Shown here piece after piece: positions 22,745 to 36,639 of a DNA stretch of 64,000 bases. Made by a program: the position numbers and the translations under genes. The notes below the pieces were generated by a model. The model was not told where the DNA came from, made no database searches, and saw nothing but the letters and a program-made list of their open reading frames with translations. The stretch comes from Aldrovandia affinis. Lineage: Eukaryota > Chordata > Actinopteri > Notacanthiformes > Halosauridae. How positions within the stretch are numbered: position 1 is the stretch's first letter; every line of letters begins with the position of its first letter. Location: positions 791,001 to 855,000 of the forward strand of contig JAINUG010000177.1 in the NCBI GenBank assembly GCA_029706075.1, given 5' to 3'.

Positions 22745-24530
22745 ACTACAATGACAGACAGACAAGATCTGATAAGAGACAAACACAGACATGAGACAGG
22801 AACTGAACTAGTGTTATTCAATAAACATGTAAATTTGGGGAAAGTAGTTATTGTACTTATTATTATTACTTCGGTGGAAGGCCCGTCTGAGGACTACTCA
22901 GTAGTAGGTTATTGTACCGGGTATTTCTTGCATGGTTAAGGTGTGGAATTGTGGATTAGCCTCTCTCCTTAGTGAACAGATTATTAGGTGTCCAGCCCAA
23001 CCTGGCACTGGGACAACTGCTCTGGTGACCTCTTCCCACACTCCTTTGTGGCGCAAGGGATTGTTGTGGCAGCGCTGCTCAAAACAGAGTCACGTTCTGC
23101 AGCCTGCGGCCGGTCTAATTGCCCTATGCCTGGCGCCCCTGGCTGGCGTGGGGGGTGGAGAGATCAACTGCCGGGCCCCTCCCTGGCTGTGAAGTGTGAA
23201 TCTGGAGGAAGCGCGTGCCTGACATCCCGGTCTTACCCGGCAGTGCCAGCTGCTGCACCCGAAACGAAGCCTTCACCAGCGCCAATCCCCTCCCCCCACA
23301 CCCCCAGACTTACACCCGACAGGTTGCGGGAGCGAATCCCGTGGGCCGACGCTGATGCGTATCGCGATGCCCTTGATTTAGGTGCTGTAACCTGGACTGG
23401 CTGTGTGACACTGGATAACGTGAACAACAAACAATGTACGTTGCCCCCGAGTTAGGCCATCTGCTGAGCAGATCTGTAGTGTAACGAGCATCATGTTTTG
23501 CAGTGGTGTTTTTTAATTTATTTTTAGATTTTTTTTGTCTGATTCTGCTCTTTTTTTGCCTTTTTAGCCTGTGTATATGTCAGAAAATGAAAAGCGGGCA
23601 GCCGTGTGTCAGAGTGACATTGGTCTCGGGACTGCGGTGAGAGTGACCCAAAACGAGATCCATCCTGAGGCCTCTCATCTCTTAACGCCCACTTCTCCGC
23701 AAGCGTGATCGCCCCCCCAGTGTGTCGAGTCTCACACAGTTGTAGGAAATCACTTTGAACCCCGTCACAGATCCAGCTAGGTGCACCTTTTTTTGTGCCC
23801 GAGGAAAAAAAATTATAATGAACAATGGGGTTGTCACAACTCATTTTGGAGAACCGAGACTACCACTTTGGAGAACCGAATTACGAGGCCTATCGTCTCC
23901 TCCGGGCTCTGCAGGCTCTGGGCACCGCATGATTCTTAACAAACCTCACCAATATTTAGTTCCCCTCCGAATCGGGGGGGCGTTGCCACAGGTGGCCGCT
24001 CTCGTTACGCTGCAATGAAAGGCCGCAGTGTGTCTGTGCGGTGTGTAGACGACCGCATCGTAAGGGAGCGAGGGCCGAATAAACACTAGCCACTGCTCTG
24101 GGGTGAGTGAGGACCGCGCTGTGCTCCCTCACGGCGGGAAGGGAAGGCTCGGGTTGGTTAGAAGCGGCAAGGAGCATATACGCACTTTCCTTTTCCTTTT
24201 CACGGGAAAAGGGAAGGCGTTAATTCTCACGGGCTCTATCGTTGACTGTGAACCCCCGTGGCAACGGAACCACCCGAACTCCCGCTGTCTGTCCGGTTCC
24301 CCCTCCGTTGGGGAGGCAGCGGCAGGTCGCAATTAATGGAGCGCCCAGGGCTGGCGGATCCTGTCGTTCCATTATTCATGCGCGCTGCCGACTGTCCCCG
24401 TCCCGGCCAGGTTCACTACGCTACAACAGTCACACGGCTGGAGTTCCACCGGAGCGCTCGGGGGACGAGGCTTTCACCAGGGTTCAGCCGACACGACCCG
24501 CCGATGATCGAAAACCCCTCAACCCGCCCC
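22745..24530. other. intron segment, no feature recognised
   Basis: Mixed composition, GC-richer toward 24250-24530. A 155-codon plus-strand frame at 22988 has no recognisable domain and uneven composition, so I do not call it a gene. Confidence 0.5.
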
Positions 24531-24531
24531 G

Positions 24532-24684
24532 CCATGTGGCTCAGTAGGTAGAGCACGGCGTTGGCAATGCTTAGGTTGTGGGTTCGATTCCCACTGGGAC
24601 TGCATATACTGAAAAATGTATGCGTTCCCTACTGTAAGTCGCTTTCGATAAAAGCGTCCGTTAAATGGCGTATGTTATGTTATG
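24532..24684 (+). mobile_element. short tRNA-headed SINE with L2-type tail (family A)
   Basis: The head contains an A box (TGGCTCAGTAGGTAGAGC) and a B box (GGGTTCGATTCCC), as in a tRNA-derived Pol III promoter. A ~30 bp linker follows, then the tail AAGTCGCTTTCGATAAAAGCG and TTAAATGG, ending in (TATGT)n. The tail is the L2-clade LINE type. It is about 150 bp and full length in layout. A second copy is at 43592-43749. Confidence 0.85.
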
Positions 24685-24689
24685 TCCAA

Positions 24690-27600
24690 AGCCGATCTCT
24701 TGTCCCCATGTCCACTCTACTGCCCGCAGTGTGCCGGCACAGTCAGGGAGCTCAGCTGTCCTCAGATGAACAGACCACATTTGGGAGCAGCTGCTTTAAT
24801 ATCAGGCGGGCGCTGCATCTGAGACAGGATGGGACTGTAGGTCCCACGTTCGGCCTTAGAGTTGTTCTGGGTCCGCCGCCCCAGGCCGGGCCGGGCCCCC
24901 TGCCACCGATTCCCCGCAGCGCCCCTCCAAGCCTGAGAAACAGCAGGCGCTCCAAGAGCTGATAATCCCACACAGCGCCGGCCAACCAAAACTCTCCTGT
25001 ATTTGTGTTCATGATATGTGGAAAGTTACTGGGAAATTCCTCTCGTAATCTGTGGCCAGGTTAACTCTCGATTCGCCGTCCGTGGCTCTCGCTCGGCAAA
25101 GACGTTGTTTTGCTGCACGGTAAATACTGGCGTGAATGCTCGCCGAGCAGGTTACCATGGGCCGAAGGTAACCTCGGTAATCTGGTGACGGATTACACAA
25201 AGACGTGGGAGCCTGTATTTCCTCTGAAAGGGCTCTGAGATTTCTCCTGTCGCAGGTGTCTGCTCGTAGCCGCATGAGCCGCACTTCTCTGATTAAGACA
25301 TGCCAGTGCAAGGATTTAGGAAGATAACGTGCTTTTAGGGGCAGCCAAAGTCAATGCGTCTCTCTGATGTGAAAGGCTAATGCTAATGGGGGTGTTGATG
25401 GGAGTTGGAGGAGGACAAGGGAGGCTAATGCTTTTACGTCCGATGGCTTGAGTGAAATCTTTGAAACGCAAGCCATTTAATCGGGCGGTCTGAAGTCTGA
25501 CCCGTAGCGTAGTTTGGCCGAGGCTGAAGCCTGATAAACGGACAGTGAGTGAGCGTTTTCTCAGGGAGCCTTGTTTTCCACGGCCTTGCTGGGGCCTGGC
25601 TCAATGGCTGCAGGTACGGCTCTCTGTGCTTTGTCAAGCCGAGTGAGAAGCAGCCATGAAACGCTGGCCCCACAGCCTCTCTGGTGCTGTCCTGGTTGCA
25701 GGCAGCTGAGTAATGGTGTTGTGTTAGTCAGCATCAGAGATTTCAGGAATGCTGGGGGATGCTGGGCTGTCAATAGCTACGCTAAATACATTTACCACAG
25801 GAAACATTGTGGGGCAGCTGTATGTAAGGAGGAAACCAGAATAGCATTTTCATTGAGGTCATCAGTGGTGCAGGCAACTAATATGGTTACCGTGAAAACC
25901 AAAAACATAATATCCCTATTTTAAATAACCCTATATTTTATGTTGAGACTATGACATTACAGGTCAAGGGAATCCAACTCCCAACCCGGACGTTAGGTAG
26001 TAGGCTACTATAGCTATCAACTTGTTTCTCATTTATGTAATATTAGGTACGTGTTCTACAGTGCAAGGTGCCACGGAAGAAATCAAACAACTTTAGCTCA
26101 CTGGATGGTGGTGAAGGAGTCGTATGTGACGAAGCACGTATCTGTCGGCATCATTTTTTAATGACCATCAACGTGGAGCAGATATTTTTCACCATAGCTG
26201 ATTTTATTGATTATAATTGTAGTAATTTTAAACAAAGCGCAAACATCTTAGCCAAAGAAGGAAGACACAGAACTCATGACCCTGGTGTCCTCAATGGTAG
26301 TTATAGTTATGGTTGTATGCATATACATTTCACCACTCTAAGAAAGTTTAGTTACAAATATTCAGCATTTTTATTGTTATGGTAATCAAGTTGTTTAAAA
26401 AAAAAGCTCTTTATGAATGTACATGTTTTATCCCGCTCACATGTCTTTGATAACAATTTGAATGCCTCTCCCATTCAAATGAGCGTGATGCCACATATTT
26501 TAGCCTGGGCAGTGAAATACCTGCTGGGCCTCTCCTGACAAGCAGGGTGCCAACAGGGCCCTGGTCGCCATGGTAATGTAGAAAAGCGGGCCCCAGGAAG
26601 GAGGCTGAGATGCAAGCCCCATTTGTTTGAATAATGACGAACAACAATTCCTGCCTTTGTCTCCCGGGCCATCTGAGAAGGCACGTACGAGCAGTGCGTT
26701 GTATATGCATGGGGGCTTGACTTTGGAAAGCTGATGGATTCGTTTAATTAGCGGAATGCTCTCAGTATATTCACAGGTACCTCAGTATAGGCCTTTGGTT
26801 TAGTATTTAGTCTTGAATAACCTGGAGCTAGAGCCCACCGCATCAGTCCGCCCGCACTGTTCTTGGATTCGACGCGAAAAGAAAAGAAAAGAAAGAAAGA
26901 CAACGCATTTCAGAGGTTTGGAAATATTTGTCGAAATAATTTATGTTTGTTTGGGCCATGGTGAGTATCGTGAAATAGAATTATTGTTCTTGGCACTTTA
27001 CGGGAAATGGAAAACCGACCATCGTTATTGGTTTTATTGGAGAATTAAATATTTTTTTTCTTAACGAGAGATTTATATATAACTTATATTTAGATGTAAT
27101 CCCAAAAGTATGAGGCTCGGCATATCTGTTTTCCACAGCTCGCTTCGCCTCTGGTAACTTGGCGTGGCTCGGTGACTCTGCCGTCCTGCTGTGTTTGTGT
27201 TGGGGCAGTCAGTAAAACTCTGTATAGGCCCCATTTTCAAATGGATCTTTATGTACCATGTCCATAAGCTCTCCTTTGCCCAGTCTACTGGAAGGTCCGT
27301 ATTGCGCTCGCACTTTCTGATCCTCAGTGAAAATGTAAAAAAAAGAAGCTACCCTTATAACAAACGACAATAAGAAGCCCTTTAAAATAAAGTCCTGAAG
27401 GCTTGTCCACTAGAAGACATGCTGTAGGAATCCTACTCTGAACTGGAGTGTCTCACTTATTTCCGAAAACCACGTTCTCACCCCCAGACAAGTGTGCGAC
27501 GAAACTGCGAAGGCAGATATTGTTTATTCAAGCGTCATCGTTGCGGTGACAGAGACTTGGCCTCCCGGTGTGGCTGTGAACGGCACAGCGTGCTCGTAGG

Positions 27601-28403
27601 GACACGGCGTGAGCCCCTGCTCTCTATTTTTGCCTTTCGTCGGGCGAGGGGGCCGGCCCAGACGAGGCAGGCTGCTGTCTAAACGGCTCTGTCTGCTCCA
27701 CCGCCGAGGGACCGGGGCGAGAGCGCGCACTTTCGGAGATCTTCACATAGAATCAGGATCATAGCTGGCGGAAACCGTCCGCCAGGACAAGAAGAGGCTC
27801 GCGCTCAAACAAGGGCATGTTTCCAGATCGGTTTGCTCTGGTTCTATTCTGCTGACGGCAACGTGTTTGTGTATGCTACTTCCCGGTAATTCATAGCTTG
27901 CCGTTCAAATTAATGAAGGCTGCAAGAATCGATTCCGGGCCCTGCCAGTGCAACTGTGGCCAGGGGTCCTGTGGGGAGAGGCACAATTGCCCATAGTTTA
28001 CTGGGACGGGAGGACAACCGCACCTAATGTGAGACTCGGCCACAGCAATAAGTCATCTCCTGTCGCTTTCCCAAAGCATTGATTTGAATTTTAATTGTGC
28101 ACTCCGTGCCATTTGTTACATCGAACCACAAACGCTTGTTTGATGTGTGACTCTGCACAGGATGTTGTTCTGTTTCTGTGAAGTTGCCCCTTCCTTTGTC
28201 TATGTAGCAGTAGCAGTAGCAGTCACAGTATCTCTCCAGTGCTCTCCTTTCCACCATCAAACAAAACAGTGTGAAGAAAGTCTCCTTTTATGACATTATG
28301 GACTCTTGACCCCCGCACCTCTGTTAGGGTCTTGGCTCCTTGTTTAGTTTCTGGTGGTGTCATGGCCGCCAGCAGAGGAGCAGTGATTGTGGCAGTGGCA
28401 GCG
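24690..28403. other. intron segment, no feature recognised
   Basis: Bases 24690-25010 are GC-rich; the rest is mixed to AT-rich. A purine run (AAAAG/AAAG units) lies at 26876-26902. No gene, RNA or known transposon was recognised. Confidence 0.5.
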
Positions 28404-28527
28404 TAGCAGTGTAGTATAATGGTTAGGGACCTGGCCTTGTAACTGAAGGGTTGTGCATTCAATTCCCAGGTGGGGCACTGCCGTTGTACCCTTGAGCACG
28501 GTACTTAACCTGAATTGCTTCAGAATG
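28404..28527 (+). mobile_element. SINE family B, head and body without tail
   Basis: The head reads GTATAATGGTTAGGGACCTG, then CTTGTAACTG and GTTGTGCATTCAATTCCCAGG, a tRNA-like A box, TGT-type anticodon loop and B box. The body GTACCCTTGAGCACGGTACTTAACCTG follows and stops at AATTGCTTCAG. The L2-type tail present in other copies is absent. The complete copy is at 42391-42640. Confidence 0.8.
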
Positions 28528-30336
28528 CCGTAGAATCCTCTGTGCGCTGCGTTGGGTGCCACATAGAACCATATGAATGGAGTGATTAACACAACAAAGT
28601 GCTCCATTTAATAGAGTGATTGTGGTGACGTCGGGTGTCGTGCTACAGACAATGAGTCCACAGGAGAGAGAGACACTGGGCGATGTGTGTAAGCAGAATG
28701 TCAGAGTGAATGAGCGAATACGAGCATGTTTAGTGAGAGGGGACTGGAGTCAGGTGAGCCGCTGGCCCCTGTTCAGGAACCCCCCTCTGCCCGTGGAGAG
28801 AGATCAGTTGGACACTATTCTGCTTGACCTCTGACCTCTGAAGATGAAGATGAAAAGTATGTCTCTCAATATTTGAACACTTCCATGCCTGGAGGCACAC
28901 ATTAAACTGTTCAGTGTTAAACCAACGCTGATCCCATCCCTACTGAACTCACATGTACTCTGTTAGAGTTCAATTAAAAGAACCGAAGTGTGTCATGTCA
29001 GGCCTGTGTGTTTGCCTCTACTATTAGCCCTAAGTGTGACTATCCTGGTTAGAATCGCACGGCCTCTGGCTGGCTGGCTGGCTGAGGTTAATGCGTCGGT
29101 TTATGGTTGTGAGCTGCCATTGCGAAAGCCATGGGCTGATAAGTGTCACTTTTCTGCTTCGAAGGAGTTGTGTTTTTAAATATTTCTGTCTGTTGGCAGG
29201 CTGAGGCACCGGCTCCGGGTGAAAGAGGAAGCTGCAGCGTTCAGTAGCCGAGTGCACAGGATGTGCTGTGGCGGGCGTTCGACACGGTTCTCCTCCCCCA
29301 CTGCAGTGCCTCATTTCATATTTTGTTGAGAAACACGACAAAATCAAAACGCGTCCAGCGGTTGTAATAAAGAAAGGGTAAATTTCATGTTTTAACTGGT
29401 TATCATGCCTTTACGAAGAACAGCGTCATAACAGGAACAAGATCCTCTGTGCTAATCGCAGGGTGTTGAGTCGTGAGTAGATGCCGACTATCTGTCACTA
29501 TCGACTATCTTTTACTCATCAATTCTGCACCAGGGGAAAGGGTGAAGGCTACATTTATCTTTCTCTCAATGGCCTTACCAGCAGATACCTGCCTGACTAA
29601 AATATAACACTGCATGCTGGTCCACTCCATATGCCTTCCAGGTCATTCCCATAGCCATCAGTGCCCGGCTGCTCTCACCCAGATCCCCTCCCCCACTCCC
29701 CTCGAGACACATCGTTCAGCACCACCCTGACTGTTCAGCCCTGACACACCAAAGTCAGCCCAGATCAAACTCAGGGTTTAGACAGACCGGAGCCCCCCGT
29801 AGCCACGTCCGACGCCATCAGATCTGAAAGAACTGGGTTGCCGGCGGCGTCTTAATATCCTCCGCCACGCCGGCACTCCATTTGCGAGAGATTTGTTTGC
29901 CTGCCGATTCGAGGTGCCTTTCAGAAGTGCTGCTCTCAGCTGCTCTTGGCTCTGCGTTAGCGCTGTGACGCGGGGGAGTCGATTGGTTTCACGTCCCCCA
30001 AGAGATCCCCTCCTCTCCGCCCCCGCCTCTCTGGCAAATCGGCGCCCATTCATCCACCAAACATGTAATCAAGAGAGCACACAGACATCGCCGGCGCCAC
30101 AGTGCTGTTGAGAGCCGTTGGTTGAGCTGGTGTCTTCAGTCCGGTCCGCCCTCGGCTCAGAGAGAGATTTAACGGCCGTGATCTGATCATGCTTACCGCG
30201 ATGGCTGCATCTGCACCCATTATTTACAGCCCAGTGCATTGTGGGCTGCTGTTTGGTTTTGATTGCACAGGCGTTTGGTTCCACTGCACCCAGTCGCAGT
30301 GGAATAAGAACAGGATTTAGAATATAGGGAATGGCC
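28528..30336. other. intron segment, no feature recognised
   Basis: No coding frame with known domains, no repeat and no RNA gene was recognised. A (GGCT)n quadruplet run lies near 29070. Confidence 0.5.
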
Positions 30337-30339
30337 TCA

Positions 30340-30386
<47 letters not shown>

Positions 30387-30440
30387 ACACACACACACTA
30401 CACTCACTCACTCATACACATACACACACACACACACACA
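30337..30440. repeat. (CA)n microsatellite
   Basis: Two long CA runs are separated by short TACACTCACTCACTCA interruptions. This is a typical compound dinucleotide array. Confidence 0.95.
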
Positions 30441-30444
30441 GGAG

Positions 30445-33400
30445 TTCTGCAGGGTAGTACATTCTAGTTGACTAGTTGAATAATTAAGGAGTGATTATGG
30501 AGCTCATCCAGGTGTAGAAGTTGAATGTGCAGGTTGTGATTGACAGAGATACTGGGCTTTATCACCTGTAGGTTTATGGCAAGATTTGGCTCTACCCTGG
30601 GACTCTGGAACAGCCTGTGCAAACAGAGCATTTGGCTTATGAAGAATGGGACAAAACAAGAACAATAATGTTGTTCATAATCACTAACTGCCTTCATTTG
30701 ACAGTTTTGGTTCATCAGAAAATTTTCACTTGCTTTTCTTAACTGCATTGTAATATGCTTATTGTAAGCGTTGGTGTTGCAAGTGTTGCAAATCTTGCCG
30801 ATTCACCAAGTCATCTCTGTTACAAGACGTCAACACCGCTGCCCGAAAGTCAAAGATGACCTTTATTTATGTAATTACTGCAACGGATCTTGATGCATTT
30901 GTTTTGGCCAGTCAAATGGCCATGAATATTGAAATGCAATGCATTTTGAAAGCACGTGCCGCTCATTACATACATTAAATGCAGAAGCACACGAGACGAT
31001 AGATAGAGCACAGTACATCTGGGCTTCCTGTGCAATTACCGCAAGGCGAGCGGTGTGTTCCTCCGGCCCCGGTGCTCCGCTCACAGCGCCAAGCGCTCGG
31101 CTCTGTGAGCGTGCGGTCACGTGACTACGGGCTGCGAGCTGACATGGCCCCGTGTAAGGCCGCCGTGCTCCGATCCCAGAGCGAACCGGTGCGAGGTGAC
31201 GTCTCTCGCACGTGCGGGAGAGACAAAGACTGCTTCGGGTCATTTTTTTGCGCTTACTTTGGTTTGTTTTCAGCTTGCTTTATTGGCCTTCCTGACGTGT
31301 CATAATGGCAGCGTTTAATTCTTTTTCTCCCCTGTACCAGTGAAATGAAGGAGAGCCACTTTCTCCTAAACGAACAGCTGCTGTTTACCGCACGTAGGGG
31401 CCGAGGCAGCTGAGGGCCAAACAGCAACGCTATTAATAAAATATATCTTCATTTATACTCCGCTTTGAGAGGGTAGGGGTAGTGCCATTAAGTACAGTAC
31501 ATCAATTACGCCCGCTAACACACACACCCGCCCTGACTTGATATGTGCAGCCTGCTTTAACCATTTTAGAGATGTAATGGCCCATTTTTCTTCAGTGAGA
31601 TAGAGTTTACAGCTTACATGCGCAGCAGTAACACACACCATAGGTGCACTCGTACAAGACAAGCAGTCGTCAGTTAGCCATTAAGAGCGAAGCGGAAAAG
31701 AAGTAACTGATGTGGGATTGATTGCAAGGTAATATTTTTTATAGCACCAGGTAAATCATGATTGCATTACTGCGATAAAACAAATCGGGAGCTTTTTTAT
31801 TATTATTTGCGCCTGTGAGCCGCCACCACGCGGCGATGCTAATTGGACGAGCGAGCCAGGGGCGGGGCCAGGCGTCTCCACCATCCCAGACGCAGCTGTG
31901 GTGAAGCGTCGGGCGAGTGCGATGCTGCTGATGAAGTGCCCTTTTTCCCCACTCACGTTTTTTTATTCGTTGGCTTTTATGGGTCCATATGTGAAGCTGA
32001 CGAGCGTGCGTCGTGTCGTTGCCTGGGGCCACAAAGAACCCGCAAACACACTTGTCACGGGAAAGCCTCGGTGTGGAATCAGCTTTTTTTGATTTTTTTA
32101 TTCCGTGCTCAAGAGTAGGTGGGGGTAATTGTGTGTTTCAAGTGAGACCTGATTAAATTTCCACCGCCGCCACTTAAACTGGAAAAACTTTTATTTATTT
32201 ATTGTTATTGCTCTTATTGTTCTCTTAAAACTTATAGGAAAAAAACAAACAAAAAAACTGTTTTAGATCTAGACCCTTTCCTCTACTGGAACAGCTCAGG
32301 ACTGTAAAGCAGTCATTAATGAGCACCAGCAGAATTCTCATTTTCAGGACATCTTTACTGGTGTCATTACAATCTCATCTGCAGCAGACAAGGGGAGGAA
32401 ATGCGGCATTTTATTGTGTTGTAAAAAGAATGCATCTTTATTGAAATTTCATGATTAAACTATGGGTCCAACTGCCTGGCGGTGGGTGGTTGAAACTGTA
32501 GTGGCAAATAACTGTAATGTAACAATGGTAAAACTCTTGGTTATGGTGACCATAAGCAATTAGTCTCTAGTTGACTTTTTTCCGCTTAGTCTCTAAATTC
32601 ATTAGTTTCCAAGGCCTTTCAGGGTAGCGCCGAGCATCTTTGATGCCGGTCGTTTGTTGTTTGCCTTTCGAGTTCATTACCGCGGCTCCCTTAAAATCCG
32701 CCAAACAGAACCCGCGGGTGTTTTTCCGTCTTGTCGACAGTCGATGTGCCTTTTTATGGATGCGTAAAACACATAAAAATAGCGTGTTCGGTATAATGAG
32801 ACGAAGAGGCAAAATATACAAATGTGTTCCTAAAACAGAAACGCATGTGCAAAGTCTAAAAATTCATTGTTTGAGTGAAGGGAGTTGCTGGATTTCATTG
32901 TGGACGCCTCGCCGCAAAACGTTCAAGCTTCTTCGTGTTGGGGTTGAAATGATGTTTTGTCCTAATTAAGAAAGGACTCAAAGTAATTCCACAAAGTAGC
33001 TGAAACGGCCAAAACACAGCAGCAGCAGCACAATCCCTTTTGATGTCAAAGTGAAACGGCACGTTGGTTTATTCCGAGCTATAAGGGCCTCTCAACGGCC
33101 TCTCCGAGCGCCCTCAAAGTAAATCACCCCAGTGCTTTTTTATTGAGCCGGATAGTGTGGTAGTGTGGACCCTTAATCTTGGGCCCTTGAAGCTTGTTTC
33201 AGGACATTGTTGCTGGATCTTGGGAAAAGCTTGATTAAGTGAGCCTGAAAGTCATACCAGTGTTATGCTATCATAGCAGAGTGCCCACCGGTTCATTGAA
33301 ACCCATTGTAAACGGCAAGCGATGCTGACCAAAAACTGATTGACCAGAGGTCTTGGTCTTGCAAGAAAATGAGCATTATGATTTATTCAATATGAAACCC

Positions 33401-34225
33401 CTACATTATTGACCTAACAAACATTTAGTTATTCTCAGCTAGCTCACTAGCAGTATGGCTAAGTGTTTAGGCACAAGGCTAGGTTTAAGCTTCATGTATA
33501 GGGTGAGCAGATCTTCAAAATTCAAAACCATATATTGTATATCGATAAGGATATTTTAGTCTCTAATGTCATTTGATCAGCAAGAAACCGAATACGGCTT
33601 TTGAGAAAATGACTAAATTTGAATCCTGCATAGCAGCTCAATGTAATTGAACCTCACAGGGTTTTTACTACCAGATTCTGTTTCATTCATCGTCGACGCC
33701 TGCTTTATCACAATGACTGATCGAGCTCGAAATACACATCCACTGTTCCCTTTTCTGGCTAAGAAGGAGAAAATGAGAACACTGTCCTCACTGGTGTCAA
33801 AGCTTTGGCATCATGCCTTTGTACTCGTGACTCGTGAGAAAGCGTTTCCCTTAACTTCAGGTGAGTGCGTGCTCCACGTAGAGGGCTCCGCTTCAATTTA
33901 GCAGATCTGAGATCAGGTTCCCCTACCCCAGTCCTTTACCATAGCCATTAGCAGTTAGAAACCGGACTGATTCTGGATCCGCAATATGGCAGGCTGATAT
34001 GACCGTAGTTCAAAATCACAAGTGCCCGTTGAGGCAACAAAGTGAAAATGTCTTGATGTATTTACCAGGACATTTTGTGTAAATACCAGAGTGCAAAAAC
34101 TGGAGCATCTGGTCACCCTGTTGATGGACCTCTGAAAACTGAGGAGAAGGTTTACAGTAGGCCATAGCCATTGGGAGTCTCACTGTATCCATTACTGGAT
34201 ACTCTCCCAGTGGTGGCTGACCTCG
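30445..34225. other. intron segment, no feature recognised
   Basis: Mixed composition, with CpG-richer parts at 31040-31220 and 31810-31920. Nothing was assigned. Some quiet, AT-rich, non-repetitive stretches could be conserved regulatory DNA, but this cannot be shown from one sequence. Confidence 0.5.
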
Positions 34226-34350
34226 TACAGGTAACTGCCAAAGTAAAGGAAGAAATGGAGCAAATGAGGACATTGAAGCTATGGCAGTGGCCCAATGGCC
34301 TATTACGACACTTTATGTTGGTGTTTCCTTTACTTTGCCAGTTGCCTGTA
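34226..34350. mobile_element. 125 bp Tc1-derived MITE
   Basis: Near-perfect 24 bp terminal inverted repeats, CAGGTAACTGCCAAAGTAAAGGA on the left and its reverse complement with one mismatch on the right, are bounded by TA on both sides. The right ~65 bp (CCTATTACGACACTTTATGTTGG) matches the 3' ends of the longer Tc1 copies at 258, 38059 and 47402. It is a smaller, non-coding derivative of the same transposon family. Confidence 0.88.
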
Positions 34351-36639
34351 TCTCGTCACCCTGTCATGGTGCAAGCAAGTGTCTACTACACTGTTAATAG
34401 TAAACCCCGCTGTTTGCAGTGTGTTCTTCATTTTGAGATTTTGCAACCTTTCTTTTGATTTCCTTTTTTTTGTTTTTTTCTTCCCACACCTTCCCTGTCC
34501 ACCTCACACTCCACCCAATGACAATGCACCAGATGAAAGCACAGAAAGCAGAGGTGAAGAGTCAGTGCAAATCTCCACTGGGGCTCCTTCCCTGACTCTG
34601 TGACAAACATTAAAATGTTCTGTGCTGCTGGTGTCTGTGGGTCTCACCTGCTGGGACTGGGCATGCAGAAATAAGAGACCCCCCCCACTGCCCAGTTCCT
34701 GGCGCTCAAGGACAGCTGTTCCCACAGGTTGTTTGTGCCCAGCTTAGCCATCTGATTCAACTCACCATAGTCCTGATTTAACCAATTAGCCTTGCATTTA
34801 CTCTGGAGAGCGTCAGGGTTTTAGAGGGCAGGAAATACTGCTGCAAGGACAAGAGTTGACTGTAGCCCTGCTGGAAAGCAGAGAGACTCGAGGATCAAAC
34901 AATGCAGAGGAGGATATTTTCGTTAGGTAATTGTACAGTATGGCAACGCTGCAAAACACATTGGGGTATCTATTATCCTGTATCTTTGAAGATTTTGACA
35001 GAAAACTGTTGGTGGAATTCTCTTCGGAGGAGTCGTGTTCACCGCTTCTGCAGGGAGGGGGGTCTGTGCCCGGTGTCGGTCTCGAGCAGCTGTGCCACGC
35101 CCTGAGGCACACCTGCTGCCCCCTGATCACGGCTGTTGCGATTGGGCGGCAGTGCTCACATCTGTTCCCTGTGCCCGGCAACCGCGGGGACTCCTAAATA
35201 TGGGAAGGTGCTAATGCTAATTAATGTTTTGCGTTGTAGCCGAGAAGAGCACCAATGTGTCTTGATCGTGACATTTCTTTGGGGCAGGGGCTTTGCTAGT
35301 TTGGGTTCCCACGGTTACTGCGTTTGTCACTGCACATGTTCCCCCTACACTTACATGTTGTGCATTGTGCATTTAAAATGGCAAGGATAATCACAGCTGG
35401 AGCAAGAGATCAGTGCAGCAACAATACAACAGATGCCATCGTAGACAGATGCACACCACACCTATAAAACAGGGAGAGAAAAGTTGGTACATTACTACTC
35501 TGAAATGGTAATAGCCTGCTTCCGTACCTCTGACTGGAAATCTCTGCAGTGTGGGGTGTTTCCCAGAAAAGAATAAAAGCGTTTTGCTTTTTTCCTCGGA
35601 AATGTGTGAATTTGCATTTCTGTTGAAATGTTTCTGTTACTGTAAATGAGCCAAATCGGTAACAGGCACTATTAAATGGAAATGTTCCTTTTCCAGTTAT
35701 GGTCAGTTTTTTTTAATGATACATGAAATAAACTGAGTTTGTGGCAATAACAGGAATAGAAATATGTCATATATATATATACGTATGTATATTATATAAC
35801 TATTAAAAAAATACCAAATTACCTTTGAACAATTGTTTAACCTAAATGATGTGGGGTTACCCATTTCCCATGTGCATTCCATATTGCCAAATTCATATGT
35901 GCCAATCGTGAATGGGCAATTCGTGTGCATGGATACGTATTCACCATATATACTGTTCGGACAGGGCAAAGTTTCCTTCATGTTTCAAAACCCCACCACT
36001 CTTACTGTGTGGTAGCCCTCAGTGGTGTCAGAGAGGAGACAAAGTGAATGTCAGATTTAACAACGAGATGCGTCCTAATGCGCTTGTCTCCGATTGGGTC
36101 AGGATCTTGAGTGGCGGTTGTCGGACTCCTCCTCCCCCTGGGGGGATCATAGCCAATGCTGATCAAGTTAACTGTGACTCTCCATCAGCTGTCTCTCTCC
36201 CACTGCCCCCGCATTCCCCGCATGCTGTCACTTGTCAGACGGCCAAAGTAGTCACGTGACCAAACTTACCTCGGCGTACAGCAGCTAGCCCAGCCAAAGA
36301 AGGTTCTTTTGAGGAGCCGTTCGAGGAGGTGGAAGGTGACATTCTGTATGGAGTAAGAGCTGAGTGAGTGAAGGTAAATGTGAACGGCTGGAGCTGTATC
36401 TAACTGCATAAGCCCTCATGACTCAGTCACCGTTTTCCACTGTGCTCCTCTTGGCAGAAGGATGACATCGTACGGACACTCACATCCACTCTGTCTTGTC
36501 AGGGGGCAGGTGCCTGGCACCGTGCTCTGTGTGCTGTGACACCACACCCAAACAACAGTTATTTATGTGCAGGAATTACTCGGAAGGACTAACGCTGCAC
36601 ACACTCTGTTTCTCTCTCTCTCTCTCAAACACGCTTGCA
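34351..36639. other. intron segment, no feature recognised
   Basis: Contains a (TA)n run near 35767-35790 and T runs near 34465. No coding or structural element was recognised. Confidence 0.5.

Noticed and set aside
22988-23455. 155-codon plus-strand frame
   Set aside because: Pro/Ser/Ala-rich from GC content; no domain or start context worth calling.
24532-24604. tRNA-like sequence with A and B boxes
   Set aside because: It is the head of a SINE, followed by linker and L2-type tail; it does not form a full tRNA cloverleaf as far as I can judge. Same for the heads at 28404, 42391, 43592 and 60871.
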